64,000 nt of DNA from Bog-532 sp963830385 (GTDB taxonomy: Bacteria > Actinomycetota > Actinomycetes > Streptosporangiales > Streptosporangiaceae): assembly GCA_963830385.1 (NCBI GenBank), contig CAWHMD010000002.1, positions 682,001-746,000 on the forward strand, written 5' to 3'. The notes under the pieces were generated by a model. The model saw only the letters and a list, made by a program, of their open reading frames with translations. It did not search any database and was not told the DNA's origin. Of this stretch, positions 51,300 through 59,712 are shown one piece after another. Position numbers and translations under genes: made by a program. Within the stretch, counting starts at the first letter, position 1. Every line of letters starts with the position of its first letter.

Positions 51300-52964
51300 T
51301 TACTTCTTCTTCTTGTTGCGCTTGTTGTTACCGCGGAAGGCGGCCGGGACGTTGTTGTCGTTGCCGCCCAGGCCGGGCAGGCCACCGCCCAGCCCCTTGG
51401 GCAGGCCGCCCTGCTGGAGCGCGGCCAGCGTCTCGGCCATGTCCTGGTTGCTGAAGCCCTCCGGCAGGCCAGCGCCCAAGCCACCGGCGCGGCCGTTACC
51501 GGGCACGGACTCGCCGTTGCCGCCCGTCGTCGCCTCGGCCGCCCGGGCCGCGGCCCGGCGCGGGTCACCGCCCGGGTGCTTGCGCTTGGACTTGCCCTTC
51601 TTGGTGGCCTTGGTCGCGGCCCGGCGCATGCCGGGCGGCAGGCCCGGCACTCCCGCCAGCCCGCCGCCGAGCATCTGCTTCATCTGCTTCTGGCCCTCTT
51701 GGAAGTTCTGGATGAGGGCACCGACCTGGCCCGGCGTCACGCCGGAGCCGCCGGCGATGCGGGCCCGGCGCGAACCGTTGACGATCTTGGGGTTGCGGCG
51801 CTCCTCCGGGGTCATCGACTGGACGATCGCGGTGGCGCGGTCCAGGTCCTTGTCGTTGACCTGGTCGAGGAGCTCCTTGTTCTTACCGGCGCCGGGCAGC
51901 ATGCCGAGCAGGTTCCCGATCGGGCCCATCTTGCGCACCATCTGGATCTGCTCGACGAAGTCTTCCAGCGTGAAGCCCTCGCCCGAGATCATCCGGTCGG
52001 CCAGGGCGGTCGTCTGCTCCTCGTCGAAGTGCCGCTCGGCCTGCTCGATCAGGGTGAGCATGTCGCCCATGTCGAGGATGCGGCCCGCCATCCGGTCCGG
52101 GTGGAAGACGTCGAAGTCCTCGAGCTTCTCACCGGCGGAGGCGAACATGATCGGGCGTCCGGTGAGCTCGACGATGGACAGCGCCGCACCACCGCGGGCG
52201 TCGCCGTCGAGCTTGGTGAGGACGACCCCGTCGTAGCCGACGCCGTCCAGGAACGCCTGGGCGGTGGCCACCGCGTCCTGGCCGATCATCGCGTCGACCA
52301 CGAACAGGATCTCATCCGGCTGGGTCGCGTCCCGGATCGCCGCGGCCTGCTGCATCATCTCCTCGTCGATGCCCAGGCGGCCGGCGGTGTCGATGATGAC
52401 CATGTTCTGCTGGCGGCGCTGCGCCTCTTCGATGGACCGGCGGGCCACCGCGACCGGGTCGCCGACGCCGTTGCCGGGCTCGGGCGCGTAGACCGGGACG
52501 CCTGCCCGCTCCCCGACGATCTGCAGCTGCTGCACCGCGTTGGGGCGCTGCAGGTCGGCCGCGACCAGCATCGGGGTGTTGCCCTGCTCGCGCAGCCAGA
52601 GGGCGAGCTTGCCCGCCAGCGTGGTCTTACCCGAACCCTGCAGACCGGCCAGCAGGATGACGGTGGGCGGGTTCTTGGCGAACCGCAACCGGCGGGTCTC
52701 CCCGCCCAGGATCGAGATCAGCTCATCATTGACGATCTTGATGACCTGCTGCGCCGGGTTGAGCGCGCCCGACACTTCCTCGCCACCGGCCCGCTCCTTG
52801 ACCCGGGCGATGAACTGCCGGACCACCGGCAGCGCAACGTCGGCCTCCAGCAGCGCGATGCGGATCTCCCGCGCCGTCGCGTCGATGTCGGCCTGAGAGA
52901 GCCTTCCCTTGCCCCGGAGGGAGGAGAAGACCGTGGTCAGCCGTTCGGAAAGGGTCTCGAACAC
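51300..52964 (-). CDS. ffh: signal recognition particle GTPase Ffh (SRP54)
   Basis: 554 residues. The N domain and G domain (about 1-295) carry LLAGLQGSGKTTLAGKLA and VIIDTAGRLGIDEEMM; TKLDGDARGG is the G4/G5 region. The Met-rich M domain (about 325-450, with SRRARIAGGSGV and QMKQMLGGG) binds 4.5S RNA and signal sequences. The C-terminal ~100 residues are an Ala/Gly/Lys-rich tail with a KKGKSKRKHPGG stretch and a final basic NNKRNKKKK. With FtsY it targets nascent membrane proteins. Located between glnD and the ligase; normally next to rpsP. Confidence 0.97.
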   Translation of the reverse strand: MFETLSERLTTVFSSLRGKGRLSQADIDATAREIRIALLEADVALPVVRQFIARVKERAGGEEVSGALNPAQQVIKIVNDELISILGGETRRLRFAKNPPTVILLAGLQGSGKTTLAGKLALWLREQGNTPMLVAADLQRPNAVQQLQIVGERAGVPVYAPEPGNGVGDPVAVARRSIEEAQRRQQNMVIIDTAGRLGIDEEMMQQAAAIRDATQPDEILFVVDAMIGQDAVATAQAFLDGVGYDGVVLTKLDGDARGGAALSIVELTGRPIMFASAGEKLEDFDVFHPDRMAGRILDMGDMLTLIEQAERHFDEEQTTALADRMISGEGFTLEDFVEQIQMVRKMGPIGNLLGMLPGAGKNKELLDQVNDKDLDRATAIVQSMTPEERRNPKIVNGSRRARIAGGSGVTPGQVGALIQNFQEGQKQMKQMLGGGLAGVPGLPPGMRRAATKATKKGKSKRKHPGGDPRRAAARAAEATTGGNGESVPGNGRAGGLGAGLPEGFSNQDMAETLAALQQGGLPKGLGGGLPGLGGNDNNVPAAFRGNNKRNKKKK

Positions 52965-53153
52965 GTTTCTTTGCCATCCTCACGCAGCCCGCGTATCCGT
53001 CTATCAAGGCTATCTGCTCACGTTTGCGCGCCGGCCGTCGTAAGCCAAAGGATGAATTTTATTAAAGGGCATCACCGGGCGCGGCGTTGACCCGACGGTG
53101 CGTGGTGAGACCGCTAGGGCTTGGTCAGGACTCGTCAGGGCTGTCAGGGCTGG

Positions 53154-55376
53154 TCAGGCGGACAGCGCGGTGAGCACCGCCTCGATCGTTGCCTGCCGGG
53201 CGTCCCGGCTGGTCAGTGGCTGGCCGCTCTCGTCGGCGACGTAGAAGACGTCCACCGCCTCGGCGCCCAGCGTCTCCACCCGGGCCGACCGCAGGTCCAG
53301 CCCGCAGCCGCCCAGGGCCCGGCCGATCCGCCACAGCAGGCCCGGCTCGTCGTGGGCCCGGACCTCGACCACGGTGGCGGTCAGTGAGGCGTCGTCCACC
53401 AGCGTGACCTTGGGCGGGGCGACGACCGCGCCGCGCGGGCGGGCAGCGCGGACTCGCCGTTCCAGCCGCTCCTCCACGTCCAGCCGCCCTTCGAGCATCC
53501 GCCGCAGGTCGCTGGCCACCAGGGCGCCGTCGGGCGGGTCGCCGTACTCGGGCGCCACCTGGAACACGGCCACCGCGGTCGGGCCGACCGAGGTGGCGTT
53601 GGCCCCGCGCACCGCCAGCCGGTGCGAGGCGAGCACGCCCGCGGCCCGCCAGAGCAGCCCCGGCCGGTCCGGCGCGACCACCGTGACCTCGTCGTCCTTG
53701 ACCACGGCGGCCGGGCCACCCGCCTCGACCAGGGCGAGCTGGTCCTCCCGGAGCGGCCCGGGGCCGGGCGGCGGGCCGCCCGCCAGCACCGCTTCCACCC
53801 GGCGCACCAAGTCGGCGACCAGGCCCGCCTTCCAGTCGTTCCAGGCCGCTGGCCCGGTGGCGAGGCCGTCGGCGATGGCCAGCGCGTGCAGCAATTCGAG
53901 CAACGGCCGGCTGCCGATCGTGCGGGCCACCTGCTCGACGGTGACCGGGTCGTCCAGGTCCCGGCGGGTGGCGACCAGAGGGAGCAGCAGGTGGTGCCGG
54001 GCGGCCTTGGCCACCAGCTCCGCGTCGGCCTCGCTCAGGCCGATCCGGCAGGCCACGTCGCGGGCCACCACCTCGCCGCTGACGCTGTGGTCGCCCGGCC
54101 AGCCCTTGCCCAGGTCGTGCAGCAGGGCGGCCAGCAGCAGCAGGTCGGGCCGGGCGACGTCGCGGGTCATCGCGGCGGCGTGCGCGGCCGCCTCGACCAG
54201 GTGCCGGTCCACGGTGTAGGTGTGCAGGGGATTGTGCTGGGGCCGGTTGCGGACCCGTTCCCAGTCCGGGATCAGCCCCGTGATCAGGCCCTCCTGATCG
54301 AGGGCCTCCCAGACCGCGATGGCCTCGGGTCCCGCTCCCAGCAGGGCCACCAGGGCGTCCCGGGCCTCGGCCGGCCAGGGCACCGGCAGCGGCGGGCAAT
54401 CGGCCAGCCGGGCCAGCGCCCGCGGGGCCAGCGGGTGGCCGGCCTGGGCGGCGGCGGCCGCCGCCCGCAGCAGCAGCACCGGGTCGGCGGCGGGGTCGGC
54501 CGCGCGGGCCAGCACCACCTCGCCGTCCTGTTCGACCACGCCGTCGGCCAGCGGCCGCCGTTCCAGCTTGCGCCGTCGCAGGCGCCGCCCGGAGGCCCGC
54601 TCGGCCTGCCGGAACGCGTGGTCGACGGCGTAGGCCACGGTCCGGCCGGCCCCCGCCAGCTCGCGCAGCAGCGCGTCGCCGTCCAGCAGCCCGGCGGCCC
54701 GGGCCACCTCGTCGTGCTCCTCCTGGACCAGCCGGTCGGAGGACCGGCCGGTGATCTCGTGCAGGATGTGGCGGGCGTCCAGGATCGACTCGTAGGCGGC
54801 CCGGACCCGCGGCCCGGGGGCCGAGGCCACCCAGGCGGCCGCGATCGCCTGGATCGCGTGCACGTCCCGCTGCCCGCCCCGGGCCTCCTTGAGGTCCGGT
54901 TCGAGCAGGAACGCCAGCTCGCCGAACAGCCGGGCCCGCTCGTTGTGCAGCTCGCGCAGGTCGGCCAGCCGTGTCCTGGCCGCCGCGCGCCAGTCCTCCA
55001 GGGCGCCCTCGCGCAGCTGCACGGTGAGCGCGGGATCCCCGGCCACGTGGCGGGCGTTCAGCAGCCCGAGGGCGACCTTGAGGTCGGCCCGGGCTACCCG
55101 GCGAGCCTGCGGGACGGTCCGGACCGCGTGGTCCAGGCGCGCGCCGGAATCCCAGACCGGGTACCAGATCCGGTCCGCGATCGAAGCGATGCCCTCGCGC
55201 CCGGAGTGCAGCAGCAGCACGTCCAGGTCGCTGCCGGGCAGCAGCTCCCGGCGCCCGTAGCCGCCCACCGCAACCAGGGCGACCCCCGGTTCGGCGCCGA
55301 GCATGCCCGCCAGCCAGCGATCGGTTTCCGTGGACCGGCGAGCACGATCGGCGGCGAACGACGTCATCAAGGCCAC
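53154..55376 (-). CDS. glnD: PII uridylyl/adenylyl-transferase GlnD
   Basis: About 740 residues. A nucleotidyltransferase domain with VGGYGRRELLPGSDLDVLLL lies near the N-terminus, then a helical linker, an HD hydrolase domain (LLHDLGKGWPGDHSVSG) and two C-terminal ACT domains (VVAPDRPGLLWRAAGV; VRAHDEPGLLWRIGRA) that sense glutamine. In actinomycetes GlnD modifies the T-loop Tyr of GlnK, by adenylylation in Streptomyces. The start is uncertain: GTG at 55376 (GGGAA upstream), TTG at 55394 or ATG at 55367. All give an N-terminus shorter than usual. It lies 25 bases after glnB. Confidence 0.93.
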   Translation of the reverse strand: MALMTSFAADRARRSTETDRWLAGMLGAEPGVALVAVGGYGRRELLPGSDLDVLLLHSGREGIASIADRIWYPVWDSGARLDHAVRTVPQARRVARADLKVALGLLNARHVAGDPALTVQLREGALEDWRAAARTRLADLRELHNERARLFGELAFLLEPDLKEARGGQRDVHAIQAIAAAWVASAPGPRVRAAYESILDARHILHEITGRSSDRLVQEEHDEVARAAGLLDGDALLRELAGAGRTVAYAVDHAFRQAERASGRRLRRRKLERRPLADGVVEQDGEVVLARAADPAADPVLLLRAAAAAAQAGHPLAPRALARLADCPPLPVPWPAEARDALVALLGAGPEAIAVWEALDQEGLITGLIPDWERVRNRPQHNPLHTYTVDRHLVEAAAHAAAMTRDVARPDLLLLAALLHDLGKGWPGDHSVSGEVVARDVACRIGLSEADAELVAKAARHHLLLPLVATRRDLDDPVTVEQVARTIGSRPLLELLHALAIADGLATGPAAWNDWKAGLVADLVRRVEAVLAGGPPPGPGPLREDQLALVEAGGPAAVVKDDEVTVVAPDRPGLLWRAAGVLASHRLAVRGANATSVGPTAVAVFQVAPEYGDPPDGALVASDLRRMLEGRLDVEERLERRVRAARPRGAVVAPPKVTLVDDASLTATVVEVRAHDEPGLLWRIGRALGGCGLDLRSARVETLGAEAVDVFYVADESGQPLTSRDARQATIEAVLTALSA

Positions 55377-55401
55377 TTGGTTCCCGGTGGGCAAGCTGGC
55401 T

Positions 55402-55740
55402 CTAGATCGCGTCGGGTCCGCGTTCCCCGGTGCGGACTCTGACCACCGCGTCGACAGGGGTCGACCAGACCTTCCCGTCGCCGATCCGCCCGGTCTGGGC
55501 GGCCTTGACGATCACGCCGATCAGGTCGTCGGCGTCCTCGTCGTCGCAGAGCACCTCCAGCCGGACCTTGGGCACCAGGTCGACCTGGTATTCGGCGCCG
55601 CGGTAGACCTCGGTGTGTCCACGCTGACGGCCGTAGCCGCTCGACTCGACCACAGTCATGCCCTTGACCCCGAACGCTTGCAGGGCGGCTTTGACGTCGT
55701 CCAGCTTGAATGGCTTGATGACCGCGGTGACGAGCTTCAT
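55402..55740 (-). CDS. glnB: nitrogen regulatory protein PII (GlnB/GlnK)
   Basis: 112 residues, the exact family length. It starts MKLVTAVIKPFKLDDVKAAL; the T-loop GYGRQRGHTEVYRGAEYQVD contains the modifiable tyrosine (YRGAEY), and the C-terminal signature GKVWSTPVDAVVRVRTGERG is intact. It senses ATP/ADP and 2-oxoglutarate and signals nitrogen status. In most actinobacteria amtB precedes it; here the upstream gene is a DivIVA-like one, so the ammonium channel it would regulate is elsewhere or absent. Confidence 0.97.
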   Translation of the reverse strand: MKLVTAVIKPFKLDDVKAALQAFGVKGMTVVESSGYGRQRGHTEVYRGAEYQVDLVPKVRLEVLCDDEDADDLIGVIVKAAQTGRIGDGKVWSTPVDAVVRVRTGERGPDAI

Positions 55741-55837
55741 ACGACCACCCTTTCCTCTCCTGGCAGGTACTTTCCGGCATACGAGTTTCCGGTGGCATGC
55801 CGGTATGTGTCGGCAGCGTGAAACCGGCCCGCCTTAT

Positions 55838-55853
55838 GTTACGGACACGTTTC
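55838..55853 (-). promoter_or_regulatory. candidate GlnR half-site upstream of glnB
   Basis: On the minus strand the sequence is GAAAC-GTGTCC-GTAAC, 98 bases before the glnB ATG. GlnR sites in actinomycetes combine GTnAC and GAAAC elements with 6-base spacers. Both elements and the spacing occur here, though only one pair is clear. The position fits nitrogen control of glnB-glnD. Confidence 0.4.
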
Positions 55854-55887
55854 CTGCGTTCAGGGGGCTCGAAAGGGGCTGGTGGGC

Positions 55888-57423
55888 TCAGAACGGGAAG
55901 CGGGATTCGCCGCCGCGATCGTCGCGATATTCGCCTGAATACGGACCGTCGTTGCGGTCGTTGTGGTCGTTACGGTCGTCGCCCCCGCGGTCGCTCCGGT
56001 GGTCGCCCCGCCGGTCGCCCCGGTGGTCGCCCCGGCGGTCGCCCCGGGCCGGAGCGCCGAGGTCGGGCCGGGTGGCCTGCGGTGGGTGGTAGTCGGCGGC
56101 GGGACCCGGATAATCGATGACCGTGCTGTAGTCGGGCCGGCTGTAGTCGAGGGGCGCAGGCCGCGCTTCGTACGCCGGAGGCGGGCCGGGGTCATGGCCG
56201 AGCGGAGCGCGGTGCCGGTGGGCGGCGCCCGGGTGGCGGCGGGCCACCTCCCCGTAGATGGCGGGATCGGCCTGCGGGGCGGGCGGCGCCGACAGTGGCG
56301 CGGGGTGGGCAGGACGGCCGGGCCGGATGGCGGGCGGCGCGAACGCGGCCGCCGGCGAGGGCTGACGCCCGGGCTCGGCTAGCCAGGCGGCTGACGGTGG
56401 CTGAGCAGTCGGGGGGTGCCCGGGCCAAAGGGACTGCTGGGGTTGAACTGGCGGCGGTCCCCCCGGCCAGAGAGACTCCTCGGGCTGAACTGGCGGCGGT
56501 CCCTCCGGCCGGGCGGATGGCGAGGGCTGAGTAGCGGCCGGGGACTGAGTGGCGGGCGGCAACGGAGCGGCGGGCAGCGCGGGCCAGCTGGCCGGCGGCG
56601 CTTGAGCGGCGGCCGGGTACGGGCCAGGGGCCGCGGGCGGCGCGTGCCGGCCGGCCGGGGGCGCTGGATGACCGAACGGGGGCGTCGGATGGCGGGCAGG
56701 GGGCATCGAACGGCTGGCCGGAGCAACCGAACGGTGAGCGCCCGGGCGGCCGGAGGGACGGCCGGGCTGACGGCCGGAGCCGGGCTGACGGCCGGGGCCG
56801 GAGTCCGGCCCGAGGCTGTTCCGGACCGCTACCCGATGGGCGTGCTCCAGCATCTCGGTCGCCTTGGCGCTGGCCTCGGCCAGGATCTTCTCCCGGCGGC
56901 GCTGGGCTTCGTGTGCCACCTCACGGCTGTAGGCGTGCGCATCGGACACGTAACGCTCGGCGGTCTGCTGGGCCTTGGCCAGGATGCGGATGGCCTGGTC
57001 ATTGGCGTCCAGCGGCTGCGGCCGGGCGGCCAGCCGCGGGTCGTACGGCGGGCTGGGGGCAGGCACCCGGGCCGGAGCACCAGGCAGGGCAGCCACGGGG
57101 ACACCAAAGTGGGCACCGGGCGGCGCGCCCGGCGGGGCGCCGACGGGGGCGCCGAGTGGCACCACCCCGGACGGCAGGGCGGGCCGGGCGGTCCGGCCGA
57201 CGGCCTGTGCCCGGCCCGATGCCCAGCCGCGCAGCCGGTGCACCTCGGCCTGGAGCGCGGACCGCTCCTCCAGCAACACCGACAGCTCCTGCTCCACCTG
57301 ATCACAGAAGTCGCGCACATCGTCCTCGTCGAACCCGCGTCGCCCCAGGCGCGCCAGCCGGAACGAGATCGACCGCACCCGGCCCGGGGTCAGGCGGGCG
57401 CGCTGCGCACGTCGTAGGTTCAC
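55888..57423 (-). CDS. DivIVA-like coiled-coil protein with Pro-rich linkers and RGD/DRR repeats
   Basis: 511 residues from a GTG that overlaps the preceding small gene (ATGTGA) and has GGGAG upstream. Residues 1-60 (VRSISFRLARLGRRGFDEDDV, then RDFCDQVEQELSVL) are a DivIVA-type membrane-curvature/coiled-coil motif. A Pro/Ala/Gly linker leads to a second coiled coil (about 130-200, RILAKAQQTAERYVSDAHAY, typical of DivIVA and antigen-84 proteins). The rest is Pro/Ala-rich, with PPPVQPEESLWPGG/PPPVQPQQSLWPGH repeats. It ends in a charged array of GDRRGDHRGD units. Likely a polar or septal scaffold. The larger frame upstream is not coding-like. Confidence 0.85.
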   Translation of the reverse strand: MNLRRAQRARLTPGRVRSISFRLARLGRRGFDEDDVRDFCDQVEQELSVLLEERSALQAEVHRLRGWASGRAQAVGRTARPALPSGVVPLGAPVGAPPGAPPGAHFGVPVAALPGAPARVPAPSPPYDPRLAARPQPLDANDQAIRILAKAQQTAERYVSDAHAYSREVAHEAQRRREKILAEASAKATEMLEHAHRVAVRNSLGPDSGPGRQPGSGRQPGRPSGRPGAHRSVAPASRSMPPARHPTPPFGHPAPPAGRHAPPAAPGPYPAAAQAPPASWPALPAAPLPPATQSPAATQPSPSARPEGPPPVQPEESLWPGGPPPVQPQQSLWPGHPPTAQPPSAAWLAEPGRQPSPAAAFAPPAIRPGRPAHPAPLSAPPAPQADPAIYGEVARRHPGAAHRHRAPLGHDPGPPPAYEARPAPLDYSRPDYSTVIDYPGPAADYHPPQATRPDLGAPARGDRRGDHRGDRRGDHRSDRGGDDRNDHNDRNDGPYSGEYRDDRGGESRFPF

Positions 57424-57653
57424 ATCGCGCTCCCGGCCCGGTCCCAGTCGATGCCGTCGTGCCGGCTCAGCGCAGACTCTCCGGGGCCAATCCGCAACCA
57501 GTAACGGCCGGCCCAAAACCGGCCGAGCCTGCCGATTGCCGAAATTGCCGGTGGATCGTCGTCGGCATCCGGCCGCTCGCCCATCGGCAGCTCCGTACTC
57601 TCCGCATTCGGATACGCACCGTATGGGGTCGGACCAGGACAGCAAACATCCAT
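57420..57653 (-). CDS. small acidic protein coupled to the DivIVA-like gene
   Basis: 77 residues from an ATG at 57653 with GGAG nine bases upstream; starts at 57665 or 57701 are alternatives. The stop overlaps the DivIVA-like GTG as ATGTGA, strong evidence of a real coupled gene. The C-terminal half is Trp/Tyr-rich (GRFWAGRYWLRIGPGESAL) and ends HDGIDWDRAG; the N-terminal half is acidic. No known family or membrane helix. A partner of the DivIVA-like scaffold is a guess from position alone. Confidence 0.6.
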   Translation of the reverse strand: MDVCCPGPTPYGAYPNAESTELPMGERPDADDDPPAISAIGRLGRFWAGRYWLRIGPGESALSRHDGIDWDRAGSAM

Positions 57654-58322
57654 CGCGATCATCTCCGGAGAAAGGCCGGCCACGGGGCCGATCGCGTGCA
57701 TCGTAACGGATTAATCCGTTATCGCAACTAATCGGGAGAACAAATTCCCGGGCCGCGGGAAATAAGTTCCTTGCATTTTGTGAAGCGCATTTCCAGCCGC
57801 CAGAATTCACGACCCGACATCGCGCCCAACGGGCATCAGGTACATCTTCGGTTCCGGACATTACGCCCATAACGGTCACTAACTCGGCTCCGCACGTGAC
57901 AGACCATCCTCAAGTGTCTGGAGTTGCGCATGGGACCAGAGGGAAGCTGGCTGGACGGCGGTGGGCGGCTCCGGCCGGCGCGCCGGGAAGCGAGGGAGGA
58001 GGAGGCCGGCGGGACGGGGCGTGCTGGGGCGTCCGCGGCAGTCCGACGGGAGTGGCTCCGGGCGAGCTCGGCAACGCTCCGTGTTGCCGAAATTGCCGGA
58101 GTTTGCGGCCAAACCAGGGTGCCTGGCTGCCGAATTGCCGAAAGAACCGCCCTTCACCGGGCGGCTGGGCGCGGCTGCCAGCCGGCCGGGCTTCCCAGAA
58201 GGCTCGCGGTCTTGTTGCCCCCGGCGGGGGGTTATTTGTGCATGCGGCGTGCCTCTCCTGGCCCGTCAGTCACACGAGTTTCAAGATCGATCGCCGGGTT
58301 ACGTTCACGGCGCTATTCACTG
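57654..58322. other. 669-base region upstream of the DivIVA-like operon, up to the IS30 element
   Basis: No gene is supported. The part 57700-57860 is AT-rich for this genome (GGATTAATCC palindrome at about 57715) and presumably holds the operon promoter. A 16-base sequence TTGCCGAAATTGCCGG occurs at 57536-57551, inside the small gene, and again at 58084-58099, with another ATTGCCGAAA near 58132. The last 45 bases are the left half of the interrupted hairpin repeat. Confidence 0.45.
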
Positions 58323-59584
58323 GGCGGGGTCAGGGGGTGGTTGCAACACCACTGGCATCTGACGGGTTTGACAGTAGCTCGTTGAGGGCTTCGGCGGGGG
58401 TGCGCCAGCTGAGGGTCTGGCGGGGGCGGCCGTTGAGCCTGGCGGCGATCTCGGCGAGGTGGTGCCGGGAGTGACCGGACAAGATGGTGGCTTTGGGGAA
58501 GTACTGGCGCAGCAGCCCGTTGGTGTTTTCGTTGCTGCCCCGCTGCCAGGGGCTGTGCGGGTCGCAGAAGTAAATGTCCAGGCCGGTGGCCAGGGTGATC
58601 TGGGCGTGCCGGGCCATTTCCTTGCCCTGGTCCCAGGTCAGGGATTTACGCAGGTGAGCGGGCAGCTCGAGCATCGTTTCGGTCATCGCCGCGGCGACGG
58701 TGACGGCGTCGTGGCGGCCGCGGGGCAGATAAAGCAGCAGGCAGAACCGGGTGCTCCGCTCGACCAGGGTCCCGATCGCCGACGTGCCGCCCTTGCCCAG
58801 GATCAGGTCCCCTTCCCAGTGGCCGGGCACGGCCCGGTCGGCGGCCTCGGGGGGCCGTTCGCTGATCATGATCATGTCCTTGATCCGCCCGGCGCCGGTG
58901 GGCCGCCCGGCCGGGCGGCGGGGCCGGCGCAGCGCCCGCCCCGTCCGCAGGCTGGCCGCCAGTTCGCGGCGCAAAGCACCGCGGCCCTGCACGTAGATGG
59001 ACTGGTAGATGGTTTCGTGCGACACCCGCATCTCCGGCTGGCCGGGGAACTCGATCGCCAGCCGGGCGCTGATCTGCCGCGGCGACCACTGCTTATCCAG
59101 CCAGTGTTCCACCCGTTCACGCAGCACCGGATCCGCGGCCAGCTTCGCGGTCTTCGGCCGCCGGGCCCGGTACTGCGCCGCGGCCTGTGCGCCCAGGGCC
59201 CGGTACCGGCCCCTGGCGGTCCGGTTCCGGGCCACCTCCCGGCAGATCGTGCTGGCCGGCCGGCCCAGCTGCCGCGCGATGGCCCGCAACGGCTGGCCCG
59301 CCGCCACGCCGAGCGCGATCTCCTCCCGCTCGGCCGCCGCCAGATACCGCCGGCCCAGCGGCCGGGTCCCGTTAGCTTTCACCCCGCCAGCCTGGCGGAA
59401 CCACACCTCCGCCGTCTGCACCGGCAGCCCGCACCGGGCCGCCGCAGCCCGCCAGCTCACCCCCGCCCGGACCAGCTCCCAGAACTCCACCCGCACCGCC
59501 CGCGGCAACCCCCGCGCACCCGTTTTCAGCACCACAACGACTCCCTAAACGATCAAGCCGTTGCAACCACCGCTTGAAACCGCC
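58323..59584 (-). mobile_element. complete IS30-family insertion sequence (1,262 bp)
   Basis: Terminal inverted repeats of 25 bases, 58323-58347 and 59560-59584, match at 21 positions and share GTGGTTGCAAC at their inner ends. A CTG target duplication flanks the element (58320-58322 and 59585-59587), which fits the 2-3-bp duplications of IS30 elements. It carries a single intact transposase gene on the minus strand. Intact ends, duplication and frame suggest a recent, possibly active insertion. Confidence 0.92.
58330..59535 (-). CDS. IS30-family DDE transposase
   Basis: 401 residues. Two N-terminal helix-turn-helix regions (about 15-50 and 68-105, with AIARQLGRPASTICREVARN) precede the integrase core. 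The catalytic triad is Asp243 (GHWEGDLILG), Asp302 (LTWDQGKEMA) and Glu336 (QRGSNENTNG), and the family motif LLRQYFPK follows. The stop lies inside the left terminal repeat. No frameshift or premature stop is present. Confidence 0.95.
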   Translation of the reverse strand: MVLKTGARGLPRAVRVEFWELVRAGVSWRAAAARCGLPVQTAEVWFRQAGGVKANGTRPLGRRYLAAAEREEIALGVAAGQPLRAIARQLGRPASTICREVARNRTARGRYRALGAQAAAQYRARRPKTAKLAADPVLRERVEHWLDKQWSPRQISARLAIEFPGQPEMRVSHETIYQSIYVQGRGALRRELAASLRTGRALRRPRRPAGRPTGAGRIKDMIMISERPPEAADRAVPGHWEGDLILGKGGTSAIGTLVERSTRFCLLLYLPRGRHDAVTVAAAMTETMLELPAHLRKSLTWDQGKEMARHAQITLATGLDIYFCDPHSPWQRGSNENTNGLLRQYFPKATILSGHSRHHLAEIAARLNGRPRQTLSWRTPAEALNELLSNPSDASGVATTP

Positions 59585-59712
59585 CTGAAAACGCAACCGA
59601 TCAACGGATCATGACCCGGGAGACGCGGCCCGGCGGCACGGTGACCGTGCCATGGCCGGCTGCTCGGGGTGGTACGCCGCCGGGGGCGGAAAGCCTCGGG
59701 CGGCGGGACGAT

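Larger units (their letters stand above)
58278..59612. repeat. hairpin repeat interrupted by the IS30-family element
   Basis: The left part 58278-58322 (GTTTCAAGATC ... CTATTCACTG) and right part 59585-59612 (CTGAAAACG ... GGATCAT) rebuild a ~70-bp version of the intact repeat at 51117-51188 once the IS and one CTG copy are removed. The insertion point corresponds to the loop-to-right-arm junction of the hairpin. Confidence 0.85.

Noticed and set aside
51246..53090. 614-codon plus-strand frame across ffh
   Set aside because: It is the antisense shadow of ffh, a result of extreme third-position GC; no domain or ribosome binding site.
53622..55442. 606-codon plus-strand frame across glnD
   Set aside because: Gln/Arg/Gly-rich shadow of glnD without any recognisable motif.
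57536..58099. two copies of TTGCCGAAATTGCCGG as a regulator motif
   Set aside because: One copy is inside the small coding gene and the motif is itself a near-tandem 8-mer; too little to claim a site.
57896..58474. 192-codon frame upstream of the IS30 element
   Set aside because: Low-quality codon use, no ribosome binding site, and it runs across the IS terminal repeat.
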